NCBI GenBank assembly: GCA_964636985.1
Contig: CAZWSX010000017.1
Location: 62,001 to 126,000, forward strand
From: CAZWSX01 sp964636985
Lineage (GTDB): Bacteria > Planctomycetota > Planctomycetia > Pirellulales > Pirellulaceae
Reading direction: 5' to 3'
Length of the DNA: 64,000 nucleotides
Under the pieces are notes generated by a model. That model saw nothing but the letters and a program-made list of their open reading frames with translations, did not search any database and had not been told where the DNA came from. Below are positions 1-9,526 of this stretch, one piece after another (position 1 is the first letter of the stretch; the number at the start of each line of letters is the position of its first letter). Made by a program: the position numbers and the translations under genes.

Positions 1-1585
1 AAACCGCGATCGCCGCGACGATTAAGAAGAACGTGGCCAACCGGTATTGGCGGGGGTTTTCCTCAACCGGCAAATCCCGAAGAGTCCAACCTAGCGCGCG
101 AACGAAGACTCCAATGCAATTGGCAGCACTGGCGAAGACAAGTCCAAATGCCAGTACGACTCCGATGACGATACTCAAATTCTCCCCACCTTGACCTAGT
201 TCCCAAACGGCGATCAGCGGCAACGCAAACGCGCACAACCCCAGGCAGCCTAGTAGCCATCGCCCCAGCAGCCATCCTCTGCCAAAGGCCCAATAGATGC
301 CCATCATCGTCGCCGCCCCGATGAACATCCCTACTAGGTATAACGCGACAGGCAAAACCAAAAATCGAGCCCCCGGCCACACGAAATACATTTCCGGCTG
401 AACAAAACCAATCAGCGCGTAGCCGACTGCCTCCTGAGCCGCTACGAAGCTCGCCGCAACATCGGCAATAGCCCAATGGAACTGGCGTTCCCAAATCGCC
501 GTTCCCAGAAGGATCGCGGAGGCTAGCGCCAGCATGGCTGCGACAGCGAAAAGGCGATTTCGCCGCTGCGCCCCGGCTCCGTCGATGGCCAGCAGCTTTC
601 CCGTTTGAGCGTCGATCACGCGTATGTCGTCGCGCAGGTCGGGCATCAGAATTGCCTTGCCGTCGTCGACAAACTCGCCAACGGCCAGCGCCGGATACGA
701 TACCGGGAGCAGGCGCACTGCTTTGGTTCGGGTATTCACCAGAAACATACGCGAGGTTGTCATCTCGGTCGCCAAAACATGCTCGCCCGACGGAGATATT
801 CGAACCACGCTCGGGCTGGACGGCTCCTCGTCGAGGCCCACCGCGGAGATGTCGTCGAGCAGCCGCCAGCGGCCTTGCTGATTGCCTGCTAGAGAGAGTC
901 CGGAAGCATGAGAAAATCTTGCATCGCGATCTTTGAACTTCACCAACTTTCCCGCGGCCGAGATTTTCCAAAGGGCCGCGTCCGACAAGAACCCGTTCGG
1001 ACCAATAGCGCTCAGAGTGCTCGCCCATTCCCGCGTATCGACCACCATTCCCGTCTTTAGATCGACGACGCGATGCACGATCACGCCCCTCTTTCCCAAA
1101 GGCCGCCTCAACACCAGTTCCGTGCCACCGTTCGCCGCGGGGACGCGTTCGCCGTGCGTTTGGAAGACGGCAAAACGCTCGTCATCCGTGAGACCGACAA
1201 ACCAATCGTCGGGATTCTTGATTGAAGTGTCATACTGCCGATGCTCGTGCGGCGGCGCCAAGTCGACCACATGGATCGTCGTCCCTTCGTGCCAGGCAAT
1301 GGCCTCGCCATCACCGACAACGCGCAACGAATTGATAATTTCGGCGACGTACTTGGCGTTCTTCACGTCGGCCACTTGCCAACGCTTGCCGGCTTTCCAA
1401 TCGTAGGCTTCAATCGACACGCCGTTTCGGCGCTCGATGTACAAGGCCGCCGGATTGCCGCTGCCGGCAACCACCTTCCGCAACCTCCACTGGTCGGCCA
1501 GAACCCAACCGTATCCAAGCAAGCAAACAGTCGCGAGCAGCAACACCGCCCGCCAGCGCCAGTAGTAACCCCATCGATCGCTCAT
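1..1585 (-). CDS. Array protein P14 (gamma class), 3' end off the window
   Basis: Last visible member of the 14-gene paralog array; its C-terminus lies beyond the left edge. I translated it on the minus strand from the ATG at 1585 and it stays open for about 528 codons. It begins MSDRWGYYWRWR, has a membrane helix at about residues 13-30, then the family motif EAYDWKAGKRW, the blade-like stretch VVDLAPPHEHRQY, RFAVFQ, and a DDIRVIDAQTG motif just before the second helix. The equivalent of the invariant FGL motif reads YRL here, the only visible deviation among the 14. It is closest to its upstream neighbour P13 (both read RALGWT[LI]RD[LV]PVEEN before that motif). An 18-nt gap separates it from P13, with a GGAGG ribosome binding site. 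Function is unknown; the membrane-protein call is firm, any role is inference. Confidence 0.85.
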   Translation of the reverse strand, partial: MSDRWGYYWRWRAVLLLATVCLLGYGWVLADQWRLRKVVAGSGNPAALYIERRNGVSIEAYDWKAGKRWQVADVKNAKYVAEIINSLRVVGDGEAIAWHEGTTIHVVDLAPPHEHRQYDTSIKNPDDWFVGLTDDERFAVFQTHGERVPAANGGTELVLRRPLGKRGVIVHRVVDLKTGMVVDTREWASTLSAIGPNGFLSDAALWKISAAGKLVKFKDRDARFSHASGLSLAGNQQGRWRLLDDISAVGLDEEPSSPSVVRISPSGEHVLATEMTTSRMFLVNTRTKAVRLLPVSYPALAVGEFVDDGKAILMPDLRDDIRVIDAQTGKLLAIDGAGAQRRNRLFAVAAMLALASAILLGTAIWERQFHWAIADVAASFVAAQEAVGYALIGFVQPEMYFVWPGARFLVLPVALYLVGMFIGAATMMGIYWAFGRGWLLGRWLLGCLGLCAFALPLIAVWELGQGGENLSIVIGVVLAFGLVFASAANCIGVFVRALGWTLRDLPVEENPRQYRLATFFLIVAAIAV

Positions 1586-1603
1586 GCTCGCCTCCTTCCC
1601 CCT

Positions 1604-3520
1604 TTACCGCCAGCGCCAACCGCGCGATCTCAAAATCAAGCACGGAACGGCAATCGTCACCGCAGCCAGCAGAGCCGCTGGGATGTCGAGCACGTAAACT
1701 TGCATTCGCGAGAACGGCACACCCGGGTATACTCCGTGAAGATAGATACTCCCGGCAACAATCAACAGAAACAGCATCGCCGCGCCCCCCACATACTGCG
1801 CCTTGGCTGCGGAAAAGAGAATTCCGGCCAGGATCAGCCCGCTGGAGATAATCACAATCCCGAACACAGCCAAAACCAAGAACATCGTGACAGCGGGCCC
1901 CGCAAACAGCCACTTTGTCACTGCAACCAAAAACGCGATCGCCGCGACCACCCAAAAGAATGTCACCAGCCCGAACTGGCGCCGGTTCTCTTCGACCGGG
2001 ACATCCCGAATTGTCCACCCCAGCGCACGCACAATCAGCCCCTGAGCATTGACCGCGCCAACAAAGATCAGCCCGAAGGCCATCATCACGCCTACGACAA
2101 TCGGCAACGCCCCGAGGTTTTCGATCTCCACCATCGTGATAGCGATCGGCAACGCGAACAGCAGCAAACACAATCCTCCCAGCAGCCACCGCCGGAGCAG
2201 CCAGCATCGACCGAAGCTCCAGTAGACGCCGACCATCGTCGCCATGCCGAAGTGGATCCCCAGAGCGCCGCACAAAATCGGCACCACCCACCACTGAGAC
2301 GCGGGGTACACCGACTGCAATTCCGGGTGGATCATGCCTACAGCGACAAACCCAAGCGCCATTTCAATGAAACCGCCCGCCGCCGCAAGATCGGTCACAG
2401 TCCAAGGCAGCTGGCATTCCCCAATCGCGAGCCCTACAAAGAGCATCGCCACCAATAAGAGCGCTCCTCCAACGGCGAAGATCCGATTGCGCCGCTGCGA
2501 GCCTGCTTCGTCCAACACGGTTTGCCGGCCCGTCTCCACATCGACCAGCAGCAAATCGTCTCGCAGGTTGGCCAGTAAAATCTGCTTGCCATCATCGACA
2601 AACTCGCCAATCCCAATCGTCGTATACGTTCTCGCCAGCTCCCGAATCTCCAATGTCTTTGTGTTCAACAGCAAGATGCATGGCACCGTCTGGTCGAACA
2701 AAAGCGCGTGCCCGCCATCCGGCGATGACTTGACGAGGATGCCCGTCGATGGCGTTTCGTCCGTCCGCGCCGTTTCTTTCGGTTCAAGGAGCCTCCACTT
2801 TCCTTGCGGGTCGCAAGCGAGCGGCAGATTGGCGTCGATCGCAAATCTCGGATCTCGATCCTCAATCTGCTCCCATTTGCCGTCGCTCGAAACTCTCCAC
2901 AGCGCGGCGACCGGTTCGTTCGAGTCCACAGGATTGGGTGTATCGCGGTGCGATACGAACTCACCCGAAGCACCGTTCGCCGTGAGCGTGCTCTCCCACT
3001 CTCGCGTATTCACCACCGCGCCGGTCTCTAAATCAACAATTTGCAGCGCCTGCTGCGTGGCGATAGCGGCGCCGACAATCCGTTCCACGTTTCTCTGAAA
3101 AACGGCAAAGCGTTTATCATCCGACATTCCCACAAGCTCGTCCGTGGAGCTATCGACAGTCGTGTTGTAACGCCGATGTTCGCACGGCGGCGCGACATCG
3201 ACCACGTGAACCATCGAGTGATCATGCCAGGCAACCGCCCCCCCATTGCCAACGCCGCGCAGCGACGTAACGATCCTCCCCCGATCGTCCTCCCGATGCA
3301 CATCGGTCACATGCCATCGCTTGCCAGCCTTCCAATCGTAGGCCTCAACCGATACTCCCGTCCGCCTGTAAAGAGCCAGAAATCCCGGATGATCGCTCCC
3401 CGGCAACACCACCCGCATTCGCCACCGATCGGCTAGAACCCACCCATAGCCGACCAAAGCGATCGACACGATCACGAAAAGTAACCGCCATCTCCAGTGC
3501 GATCCCCATCGCTCACTCAT
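1604..3520 (-). CDS. Array protein P13 (gamma class), 10-helix membrane protein
   Basis: A 638-aa paralog of unknown function. Order: MSERWGSHWRWR start; helix at about 13-30; EAYDWKAGKRW near residue 60; a repetitive beta-rich region with VVDVAPP, RFAVFQ and LETGAVVNTREWES; then RDDLLLVDVETG, AGSQRRN, about nine hydrophobic helices and the tail RSRGWRWR, which ends the protein directly. The LGWTIRDVPVEEN / FGLVTFF block, shared with P12 and P14, defines the gamma class. Its ATG overlaps the P12 stop by four bases (ATGA at 3517-3520), so translation is probably coupled to P12. Weak Shine-Dalgarno (GCGAGA), consistent with reliance on coupling. Unlike most members it has no tail after GWRWR. 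Confidence 0.88.
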   Translation of the reverse strand: MSERWGSHWRWRLLFVIVSIALVGYGWVLADRWRMRVVLPGSDHPGFLALYRRTGVSVEAYDWKAGKRWHVTDVHREDDRGRIVTSLRGVGNGGAVAWHDHSMVHVVDVAPPCEHRRYNTTVDSSTDELVGMSDDKRFAVFQRNVERIVGAAIATQQALQIVDLETGAVVNTREWESTLTANGASGEFVSHRDTPNPVDSNEPVAALWRVSSDGKWEQIEDRDPRFAIDANLPLACDPQGKWRLLEPKETARTDETPSTGILVKSSPDGGHALLFDQTVPCILLLNTKTLEIRELARTYTTIGIGEFVDDGKQILLANLRDDLLLVDVETGRQTVLDEAGSQRRNRIFAVGGALLLVAMLFVGLAIGECQLPWTVTDLAAAGGFIEMALGFVAVGMIHPELQSVYPASQWWVVPILCGALGIHFGMATMVGVYWSFGRCWLLRRWLLGGLCLLLFALPIAITMVEIENLGALPIVVGVMMAFGLIFVGAVNAQGLIVRALGWTIRDVPVEENRRQFGLVTFFWVVAAIAFLVAVTKWLFAGPAVTMFLVLAVFGIVIISSGLILAGILFSAAKAQYVGGAAMLFLLIVAGSIYLHGVYPGVPFSRMQVYVLDIPAALLAAVTIAVPCLILRSRGWRWR

Positions 3521-5532
3521 GTTGTCTCGCTTTGAGTTGTTTGTAGGTTCTCAACAACAACGGCCGTTCTGGTTGCCCGAACCCAGCGCCAGCCGCGGGA
3601 CCGAAGAACCACGCACGGAACTGTGACACCGATTACGGTGCCGGCGATTCCACCCAAGTTGAGCCAATGGAAAAGCTGCCGCGGAACAGGAATGACCAAG
3701 CTCTCAATTTGCCAATACAAACCGATCATGGCGGCGGCGAGGAGTGAAGCAGCCGCGATCGCGACAACGTACCAACGGGCTCGCACAAATAGGATCGCTA
3801 CCAGCCCGATGGCGACCGCATAGTAAGTCAAAAGAATGAAGAGGAATGGCGTCGCGGTGTTTTGCAGTTGTTGTTCCATGTGCGTACGCCCGAGGGCGAT
3901 CAAGATGGAAATGCCCGTGATGACGATAAAGAAGGTCGCTAGGCCAAAGCGACCGGGATTTTTGGCTGTCGGCGCATCGCGAATCGTTAGACCGACGGAT
4001 CGACACGCGGCGACCAATGCTGCCGAAACGCCCGCCAGGATCAACTGGGTGATAAGCGAAGCCGTCCAGGCGGACGCGAACTCGTCTCCCGCCGTTTGCC
4101 AGCCAAACGCACACGCAACGGCCATGGCCGAAAAACAAGCGGTGCCAAAGAGCCATCGCGTGGGTAACCACCCCGTGCCATGCCCCCAGTACCAACCGAC
4201 GAGCACTGCCGTCCCCAAGAGGCTGCCCATTACTTCGGACATCAGCATATTAATCCGAGCAGACAATTGCATAAGTGATACGCTGAATTCTCGGTGAAAG
4301 AACGCGGCATAGACTCCCGCCGCGGCAAGTTGCACAACCACGTTTGCGGCCATCGCGTCGGTGATCCCCCACGCGACACTGCTTTCTCGCAACGCGTTCC
4401 AAAAGCACATGAGCGACATCGCCACGAGGCAGATGGATACGCCCAATAATCGGTTGCGCCTCGTCGACCCCGATGCTTCTCTGGCGATGGTTCTTCCCGT
4501 ACGGGTATCGACCACGCGAACGTCGTCGCACATGTCTGTCAGGACGAGCGTGTAGCCATCCGACGGGAAGTCCGCGCTGGAAAACAGCCCATAGGGGGTA
4601 TCGATGGCGACTAGTAGTTTGTCCTTGACGTTGCCGACCAAGACTCGTTGTGTCGTAAGTTCAAGAACCGCAATCTGTTCGCCTGAGGGTGAAACTCGCA
4701 ACACCCTGGCTTGCGAAGATGTTTCGTTCCCGCGGGCAACTTCGTCATCGTCGAAAAATCGCCAGGTTCCTTGTCCGTCTCGCGCCACGGATACGACATC
4801 GGCGGGCGCGGGAAGAGGCGTGGTTTCCGCGATCAGTTCCCACGAGCCTTCGCTCGTGATCCGCCAACGCGCGGCCGTCGGTTCCATTGGATCAAACGGT
4901 GTCGTGGATACTCTGGCCGAGGCGAACTCGCCCGACGTACCGATCGCGCGCAATCGACTTTCACACTCACGCGTGTCGACGATTTTCTCAGTTTTCAAAT
5001 CGACAACGTAGTGAACGTAGACCATCGGATTCGTGCCTCGCCATGTTCGATCGAGGGTCACCTTCGTACCGCCCGCGCCATCTGGAACGCGGTAACCCCA
5101 AGTGAGAAACACCGCGAACCGCTCGTCCGTCGATATTCCCACCAACCCAACCGCATCAGGATCGATAGGAATGCCATAGGATCGACGGTTGGCGGGCGGC
5201 GCGATATCCATGACATGGAGCACAATTCCGGGTTCGGCGATCGTTTGCCACGCAACCGATTTCCCGCCGCAAACAATTTGCGTTGGGTCCCAATGTCGGT
5301 CCTCCGCGCCGATCTCGGCGATGGTCCATTGCTTACCGTTTGCCCAATCGTATGCCTCAAGGGTTTGGTGATCACGATGGACCACACGTACCACAGCCGG
5401 AGGCGCACCGCCGGACACCGCAAGACGTGTCTTCCACTGCTCAGCAAGAGTCCAACCGTAGCCGAGCAACAAGCCCGTTACGACAAGCAAAGCCAATCGC
5501 CACCGCCAGTGCGAACCCCACTGCTCACTCAT
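3517..5532 (-). CDS. Array protein P12 (gamma class), 10-helix membrane protein
   Basis: A 671-aa array paralog. The open frame extends upstream to 5781, but I place the start at 5532 because the family start MSEQWGSHWRWR begins there and the longer frame would run through the end of P11. It shows LEAYDWANGKQW, VMDIAPPANRRSY, RFAVFLTWG, a LTRTWRG-like insert also seen in P11 (FGGQR), VVDLKTEKIVDTRECES, CDDVRVVDTRTG, ASGSTRRN, then about nine helices including YWGHGTGW, the TIRDAP / FGLATFF block, and the C-terminal LRSRGWRWVRA. The tail (NLQTTQSETT) resembles that of P11 (NLQPT), suggesting a recent shared origin. There is a 14-nt gap to P11, one of only two gapped junctions. Function unknown. 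Confidence 0.88.
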   Translation of the reverse strand: MSEQWGSHWRWRLALLVVTGLLLGYGWTLAEQWKTRLAVSGGAPPAVVRVVHRDHQTLEAYDWANGKQWTIAEIGAEDRHWDPTQIVCGGKSVAWQTIAEPGIVLHVMDIAPPANRRSYGIPIDPDAVGLVGISTDERFAVFLTWGYRVPDGAGGTKVTLDRTWRGTNPMVYVHYVVDLKTEKIVDTRECESRLRAIGTSGEFASARVSTTPFDPMEPTAARWRITSEGSWELIAETTPLPAPADVVSVARDGQGTWRFFDDDEVARGNETSSQARVLRVSPSGEQIAVLELTTQRVLVGNVKDKLLVAIDTPYGLFSSADFPSDGYTLVLTDMCDDVRVVDTRTGRTIAREASGSTRRNRLLGVSICLVAMSLMCFWNALRESSVAWGITDAMAANVVVQLAAAGVYAAFFHREFSVSLMQLSARINMLMSEVMGSLLGTAVLVGWYWGHGTGWLPTRWLFGTACFSAMAVACAFGWQTAGDEFASAWTASLITQLILAGVSAALVAACRSVGLTIRDAPTAKNPGRFGLATFFIVITGISILIALGRTHMEQQLQNTATPFLFILLTYYAVAIGLVAILFVRARWYVVAIAAASLLAAAMIGLYWQIESLVIPVPRQLFHWLNLGGIAGTVIGVTVPCVVLRSRGWRWVRATRTAVVVENLQTTQSETT

Positions 5533-5546
5533 CGCGTTCCGACCCC

Positions 5547-7571
5547 TTAGGTTGGTTGCAAGTTCGCAGCCTTCACACTCGAAGGCACTTCTTTCTTCGC
5601 CCGCACCCAGTGCCAGCCATGAGCTCGCAACACGAGGCATGGCAGCGCAATCGCAGCAACTATGCCAGCAACAGCCGATGATTCCAACATGCACACGAAC
5701 CAATACGGCAAGAAGATACGCGGCAGGTACAAAGCCAGGATCATCACACCTGCCACAACCGCAGCGATCCAAAGTCCCCATTCGGCCGTCAGGAAATACC
5801 AGCGGGCCCGCGACATGAGCAGAGCCACCAGCACCACGGCCGCGACGGCGGCACCTACCGCAAGTCCAACCGGAGAAACAGGATCGTTGCGCCCATTGCT
5901 GCTAAAGAACCACTGCCCGATGGGAATCAAAACGCCTATACCCCCCGTCACCAAAAAGCATGTCGCCAGACCAAAGCGGCTCGGGTTCTCGCTGAGCGGT
6001 GCGTGGTAGATCGTCCATCGCAGCGACCGCAGCGCCACTACGACGAGACTCGTCAAACTCCCCAATAGAATGCCGAAGGACACGAACGCAGCGAAAATAA
6101 CTTCGGAAGAACTCGCTCGCTCATCGGCGTAACTTGTCGCCGTGGCAGCTGGGAGTGCCCCGATCGACAGCCACACCACACCGTACAGCCATCGCGAAAC
6201 CAAAAAACCGCGGCCGTGCGCCCAGTACCAACCCACCACCACGCCCGCACCCACGTTGCTCGCCACGACCGAGAAAAAGAGCGGGGCATACTCGATCAAC
6301 CTCCGCATGACCGCTCCGCCGCTGCTCTCAGGCGAGTGCAGCGAGACCATCATGGTCACAGCTACGAATTGAACGGCCGTCAAAGCGATCAGCGAATCCG
6401 ACAACGCCCAAAACAAATCGCGTTCGCGAAACGCCAGCGTCATCCAAAACGCCGCCACCAAGGCCAACCCGGCGGCCACCCACTGCATGTGAGTCCGTCG
6501 TAGCGACCCCAAAAAATCGCCCGCGATCGTTTTTCCCGACGCTACATCGATCACGCGAATGTCATCGTGCAAGTCGCTCACAATGATCGTATCCTCATCC
6601 AAAAAAGCGGCGGCTGTAAACAGCTCGTAGGGCGTTTCGAGGAGCCGCATCACTTTCGCCTCGGCATCGACGATGGTGCACGATTCCCCGATGCTGTACG
6701 CCAGCATCCGCTTGCCCGACGACGACCATTTGACAACCGTCAGTTGCACGGCCGCTGGATCGCTGTTCGCCGCCGCCTCATCCTCAGGCCACTGCAATCG
6801 CCCCTTGGCGTCTCGCACCGCCACCACATTCGCCAACCGCTTGGACACCGAGCTATCGACCTTCTGCCACTCCCCTTCCGGCGAGATAGTCCAGCGGGCA
6901 AAGCTGGGTTCATTAGGATCGAGCGGGGGAAGAGTGGTCGATTGGAGAGTCGATTCGAACTCTCCCGCCCGCGAACTGGAAGCCGTCGCGCTTTCCCATT
7001 CCTTAACGCGTCGCGCCTCCCCCGTCCTGAGGTCGACGATCGACAGAACGATCATCTGGCGCTGCCCACCAAACGTTCGTTCGAGCGTAACCGACGTACT
7101 GCCGTCCGGATTCTTTTGAAGCGTTCCCACCGCTTGAAACAACGCAAAATTCCCATCGCGGCTTAAGCCCACAAAGCCATGCTGCCCTGGCTTGAGCGGA
7201 TTTTTGAAGAGCCGTTCCAGGTGCGGCGGCTGAATATCGACCACGTGCAAATCCCACCCACTCATCCAGGCCACCGCCTTGCCGTCGAGGACGGTTTGCA
7301 TCGTTTCATGCACGGTTTCAGTCGGAATGTGCTCATAGAGTGGCATCTTGAATCGCTCGCCCGTCCTCCAATCGAATCCCTCGAGCCATTCCTGCGAACG
7401 CTGGGTCACACGGATAACCGCCGGCGGCCCATGCGACGGCACCAAAATCCTAACCTGCCACTGTTCGGCAAGCACATAAGCGCTCACCAGCAGCGCGAGC
7501 AGAAGCGCAGCCAACATCCACCGCCAGCGCCAGTGCGAACCCCACCGTTGTTTCACAACGCCATCGCTCAT
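5547..7571 (-). CDS. Array protein P11 (gamma class), 10-helix membrane protein
   Basis: A 674-aa array paralog beginning MSDGVVKQRWGSHWRWRW, with a slightly longer pre-helix segment than most. Motifs in order: LEGFDWRTGERF; VVDIQPPHLERL; FALFQAVGTL; VTLERTFGGQRQ, close to the insert of P12; VVDLRTGEARRVKEWES; RWTISPEGEWQKV; HDDIRVIDVASG; LGSLRR; then the membrane domain with GWYWAHGRGF, LRWTIYHAP / FGLATCF, and the end LRAHGWHWVRAKK. It is the first gamma-class gene after the beta block. Its ATG overlaps the P10 stop by four bases and has a GGAGG site inside the P10 tail codons. Function unknown; the ectodomain is probably propeller-like, by inference from repetitive beta-rich blades only. 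Confidence 0.88.
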   Translation of the reverse strand: MSDGVVKQRWGSHWRWRWMLAALLLALLVSAYVLAEQWQVRILVPSHGPPAVIRVTQRSQEWLEGFDWRTGERFKMPLYEHIPTETVHETMQTVLDGKAVAWMSGWDLHVVDIQPPHLERLFKNPLKPGQHGFVGLSRDGNFALFQAVGTLQKNPDGSTSVTLERTFGGQRQMIVLSIVDLRTGEARRVKEWESATASSSRAGEFESTLQSTTLPPLDPNEPSFARWTISPEGEWQKVDSSVSKRLANVVAVRDAKGRLQWPEDEAAANSDPAAVQLTVVKWSSSGKRMLAYSIGESCTIVDAEAKVMRLLETPYELFTAAAFLDEDTIIVSDLHDDIRVIDVASGKTIAGDFLGSLRRTHMQWVAAGLALVAAFWMTLAFRERDLFWALSDSLIALTAVQFVAVTMMVSLHSPESSGGAVMRRLIEYAPLFFSVVASNVGAGVVVGWYWAHGRGFLVSRWLYGVVWLSIGALPAATATSYADERASSSEVIFAAFVSFGILLGSLTSLVVVALRSLRWTIYHAPLSENPSRFGLATCFLVTGGIGVLIPIGQWFFSSNGRNDPVSPVGLAVGAAVAAVVLVALLMSRARWYFLTAEWGLWIAAVVAGVMILALYLPRIFLPYWFVCMLESSAVAGIVAAIALPCLVLRAHGWHWVRAKKEVPSSVKAANLQPT

Positions 7572-9526
7572 GCGGCAGCCTCCGACGAAACGGCCTGCTC
7601 AACCGGCGCGCTCACCTTCCTCCACCGCCAACCAAACTTCCGAAAAAGGATCGCCATGCCCAGCACTAACGGCGCAGTCGCGGCGGCGAAGCCAAAAGCC
7701 GTTCGATCGAAGTCCATCGGCCACCCCACCGGGCGCAGCCAGGTCCGCGCGACCATGGCGCCGGCGATCAACGCGGCAATACCAAGCCCCAGCCCCATCC
7801 GCCACCGTCGATTGATGTTCAACATGGCCACGCCCGGCCACCCTAACCCAATGGCAAAGACCGGTACCAGATACATCGCGCCGTCCAGAATCGCCTCGCC
7901 GTTTGACGGCAAGAGATCGAGTTTGACGCATCCCATGACAACGGCGACGCCGGCGATGAGAAGCATCAAAGAGGCCAGTCCGAACCGACCGTGCTTGTGT
8001 TCGATCGGCTGATCGCATGCCCGCCAGCCCGTCAATAAGGTGACGGGGGCCAGGATCATCGCGGTGACACACGCGAAGAACAGCCCCGACAACACAGGTA
8101 GCAGGATTGCCAAGAAAATCAGTGACGGCGGAATGTGCAGCGCAATCGTTAGCGCGGGAACGAGTGCAATGACTGCGGTCGACAGCAAGCTCCACTTCAA
8201 TTTAGTACCGCTGTTCGTTTGGCTATTTACAAAAAACCAACCGATCGCCATGCCAAAAGCAACCGTGACAGCTGGGACGGCACCCGCTACGAAGGCTGTC
8301 AGCCAGTTCAAACCCGTTTGAAGAATGGTTCCGACCAGGCTATAGACCGCCAATTGGCCGATGATCCCCGCAACATGCAGATCGACAATCGCCCACAACG
8401 GCTCGCTCTGCCGCGCCGCCAAAGCAATCCAGCACAGCGCAGCGCCCGTTAGCGCCGCCGAGATCCCCCGCGCAAACCGTCGCCAAAACGAACCCGACAC
8501 TTCGCTCGCTACCACCCTGCCGGTCGCCATCTCGAACACGAGAAGATCGTCGTTGGCATCGGTGACCACAAAGTGTTGCAAGTCAGCAGTCCAGGTGGGT
8601 AACGTCTGGAACGAGAAGTCGGTTCCCAGCGACTGAATCTCCTTGGTCGTTTTGTGGACCAGAAGAAGCTCTTGATTGTTGTTACCCCGCATCACGACAT
8701 GTTCCGCATCAGGCGACCAGGGTTTCAGAAGTTCGCCTGTCTCTTTTCCTTTAATGGGAACTTCACCGGGCGCTAACAGGCGCCATCTCCCAGCGGCATC
8801 GACCGCCCCCAGGACGTAGTTGTCCACCCAATTCGGTGTTTTGCTCGGCGGCAAAAGTTCCCAGCCCCCTTGCTCGGTCAATCGCCAACGCCCGCCTCGT
8901 TCGGGTTCGTTCGGATCGGTCGACGGGCCCGGAACATGGTACGTCTCAAACACGCCAGGCTCGAACGAAGCATTCATGCGGCTGTGCCAGCTTCTGTTCG
9001 AAAGCACCTCGCCCGTCTCGATATCGATCACGGCCAGCTCGTCCGAACTCCAAACATTGCCGGCCGACCCTTGCACCATCGGTTCGAATTGCACCACGGC
9101 TAATCGGTGATCGGCGGACGTGCCAACCAGCGTGAAGCGACTTGGCGACCTGGCATCGAACGGAAACGGCGTTTTCCACGTCCGTCGCGCGTGCGGCGAT
9201 TCCAGGTCGAGCGTGTGCAGGTCGCCCCCCGCCAACCAAACAATAGTCTTTCCACCCACCAGCCGTATCCCTTCGGGTGCCGGATGCAGGTCGACTGGGC
9301 CAACCGTTTGCGTTTGATTCGTCGTCCAATCCCACGTCTCGATCATCCCGCCGTGGATCGTTGACGAATGAACAATCGCCGGCGGATCGCCGCTGCCGAT
9401 CACCAGCGTCCGACTTTTCCACGACCGGGCTACCACGTACCGCGCCGCAACAAGCACGACCACGGCCACCACCAGCGCAAGCCGCCAGCGCGAGCCCCAT
9501 CCCTCTCTTAGGATGCCATCGCTCAT
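7568..9526 (-). CDS. Array protein P10 (beta class), 10-helix membrane protein
   Basis: A 652-aa array paralog. I set the start at 9526 (MSDGILREGWGS), at an ATGA overlap with P9, rather than the upstream-extended frame that reaches 9580. Beta-class hallmarks are visible: IETWDWTTNQTQTV in place of the EAYDW form, a DLESPHARRTW blade, SWHSRM, GRWRLTEQGGWELL, NDDLLVFEMATG, VSGSFWRRFARG before helix 2, PLWAIVDLHVAG in helix 3, the TGWRACDQPIE / FGLASLM block, and the end RKFGWRWRKV. A GGAGAGG ribosome binding site lies in the last codons of P9. The C-terminal SEAAA is produced by the ribosome binding site of P11. Function unknown. Confidence 0.88.
   Translation of the reverse strand: MSDGILREGWGSRWRLALVVAVVVLVAARYVVARSWKSRTLVIGSGDPPAIVHSSTIHGGMIETWDWTTNQTQTVGPVDLHPAPEGIRLVGGKTIVWLAGGDLHTLDLESPHARRTWKTPFPFDARSPSRFTLVGTSADHRLAVVQFEPMVQGSAGNVWSSDELAVIDIETGEVLSNRSWHSRMNASFEPGVFETYHVPGPSTDPNEPERGGRWRLTEQGGWELLPPSKTPNWVDNYVLGAVDAAGRWRLLAPGEVPIKGKETGELLKPWSPDAEHVVMRGNNNQELLLVHKTTKEIQSLGTDFSFQTLPTWTADLQHFVVTDANDDLLVFEMATGRVVASEVSGSFWRRFARGISAALTGAALCWIALAARQSEPLWAIVDLHVAGIIGQLAVYSLVGTILQTGLNWLTAFVAGAVPAVTVAFGMAIGWFFVNSQTNSGTKLKWSLLSTAVIALVPALTIALHIPPSLIFLAILLPVLSGLFFACVTAMILAPVTLLTGWRACDQPIEHKHGRFGLASLMLLIAGVAVVMGCVKLDLLPSNGEAILDGAMYLVPVFAIGLGWPGVAMLNINRRWRMGLGLGIAALIAGAMVARTWLRPVGWPMDFDRTAFGFAAATAPLVLGMAILFRKFGWRWRKVSAPVEQAVSSEAAA

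Noticed and set aside
63..1028. A 321-aa minus-strand frame
   Set aside because: It is an alternate frame of P14; the frame from 1585 carries all family motifs and is open to the window edge.
1241..2458. A 405-aa plus-strand frame
   Set aside because: Antisense to P13 and P14; His/Arg/Gln-rich composition without domains is typical of the reverse strand of GC-rich genes.
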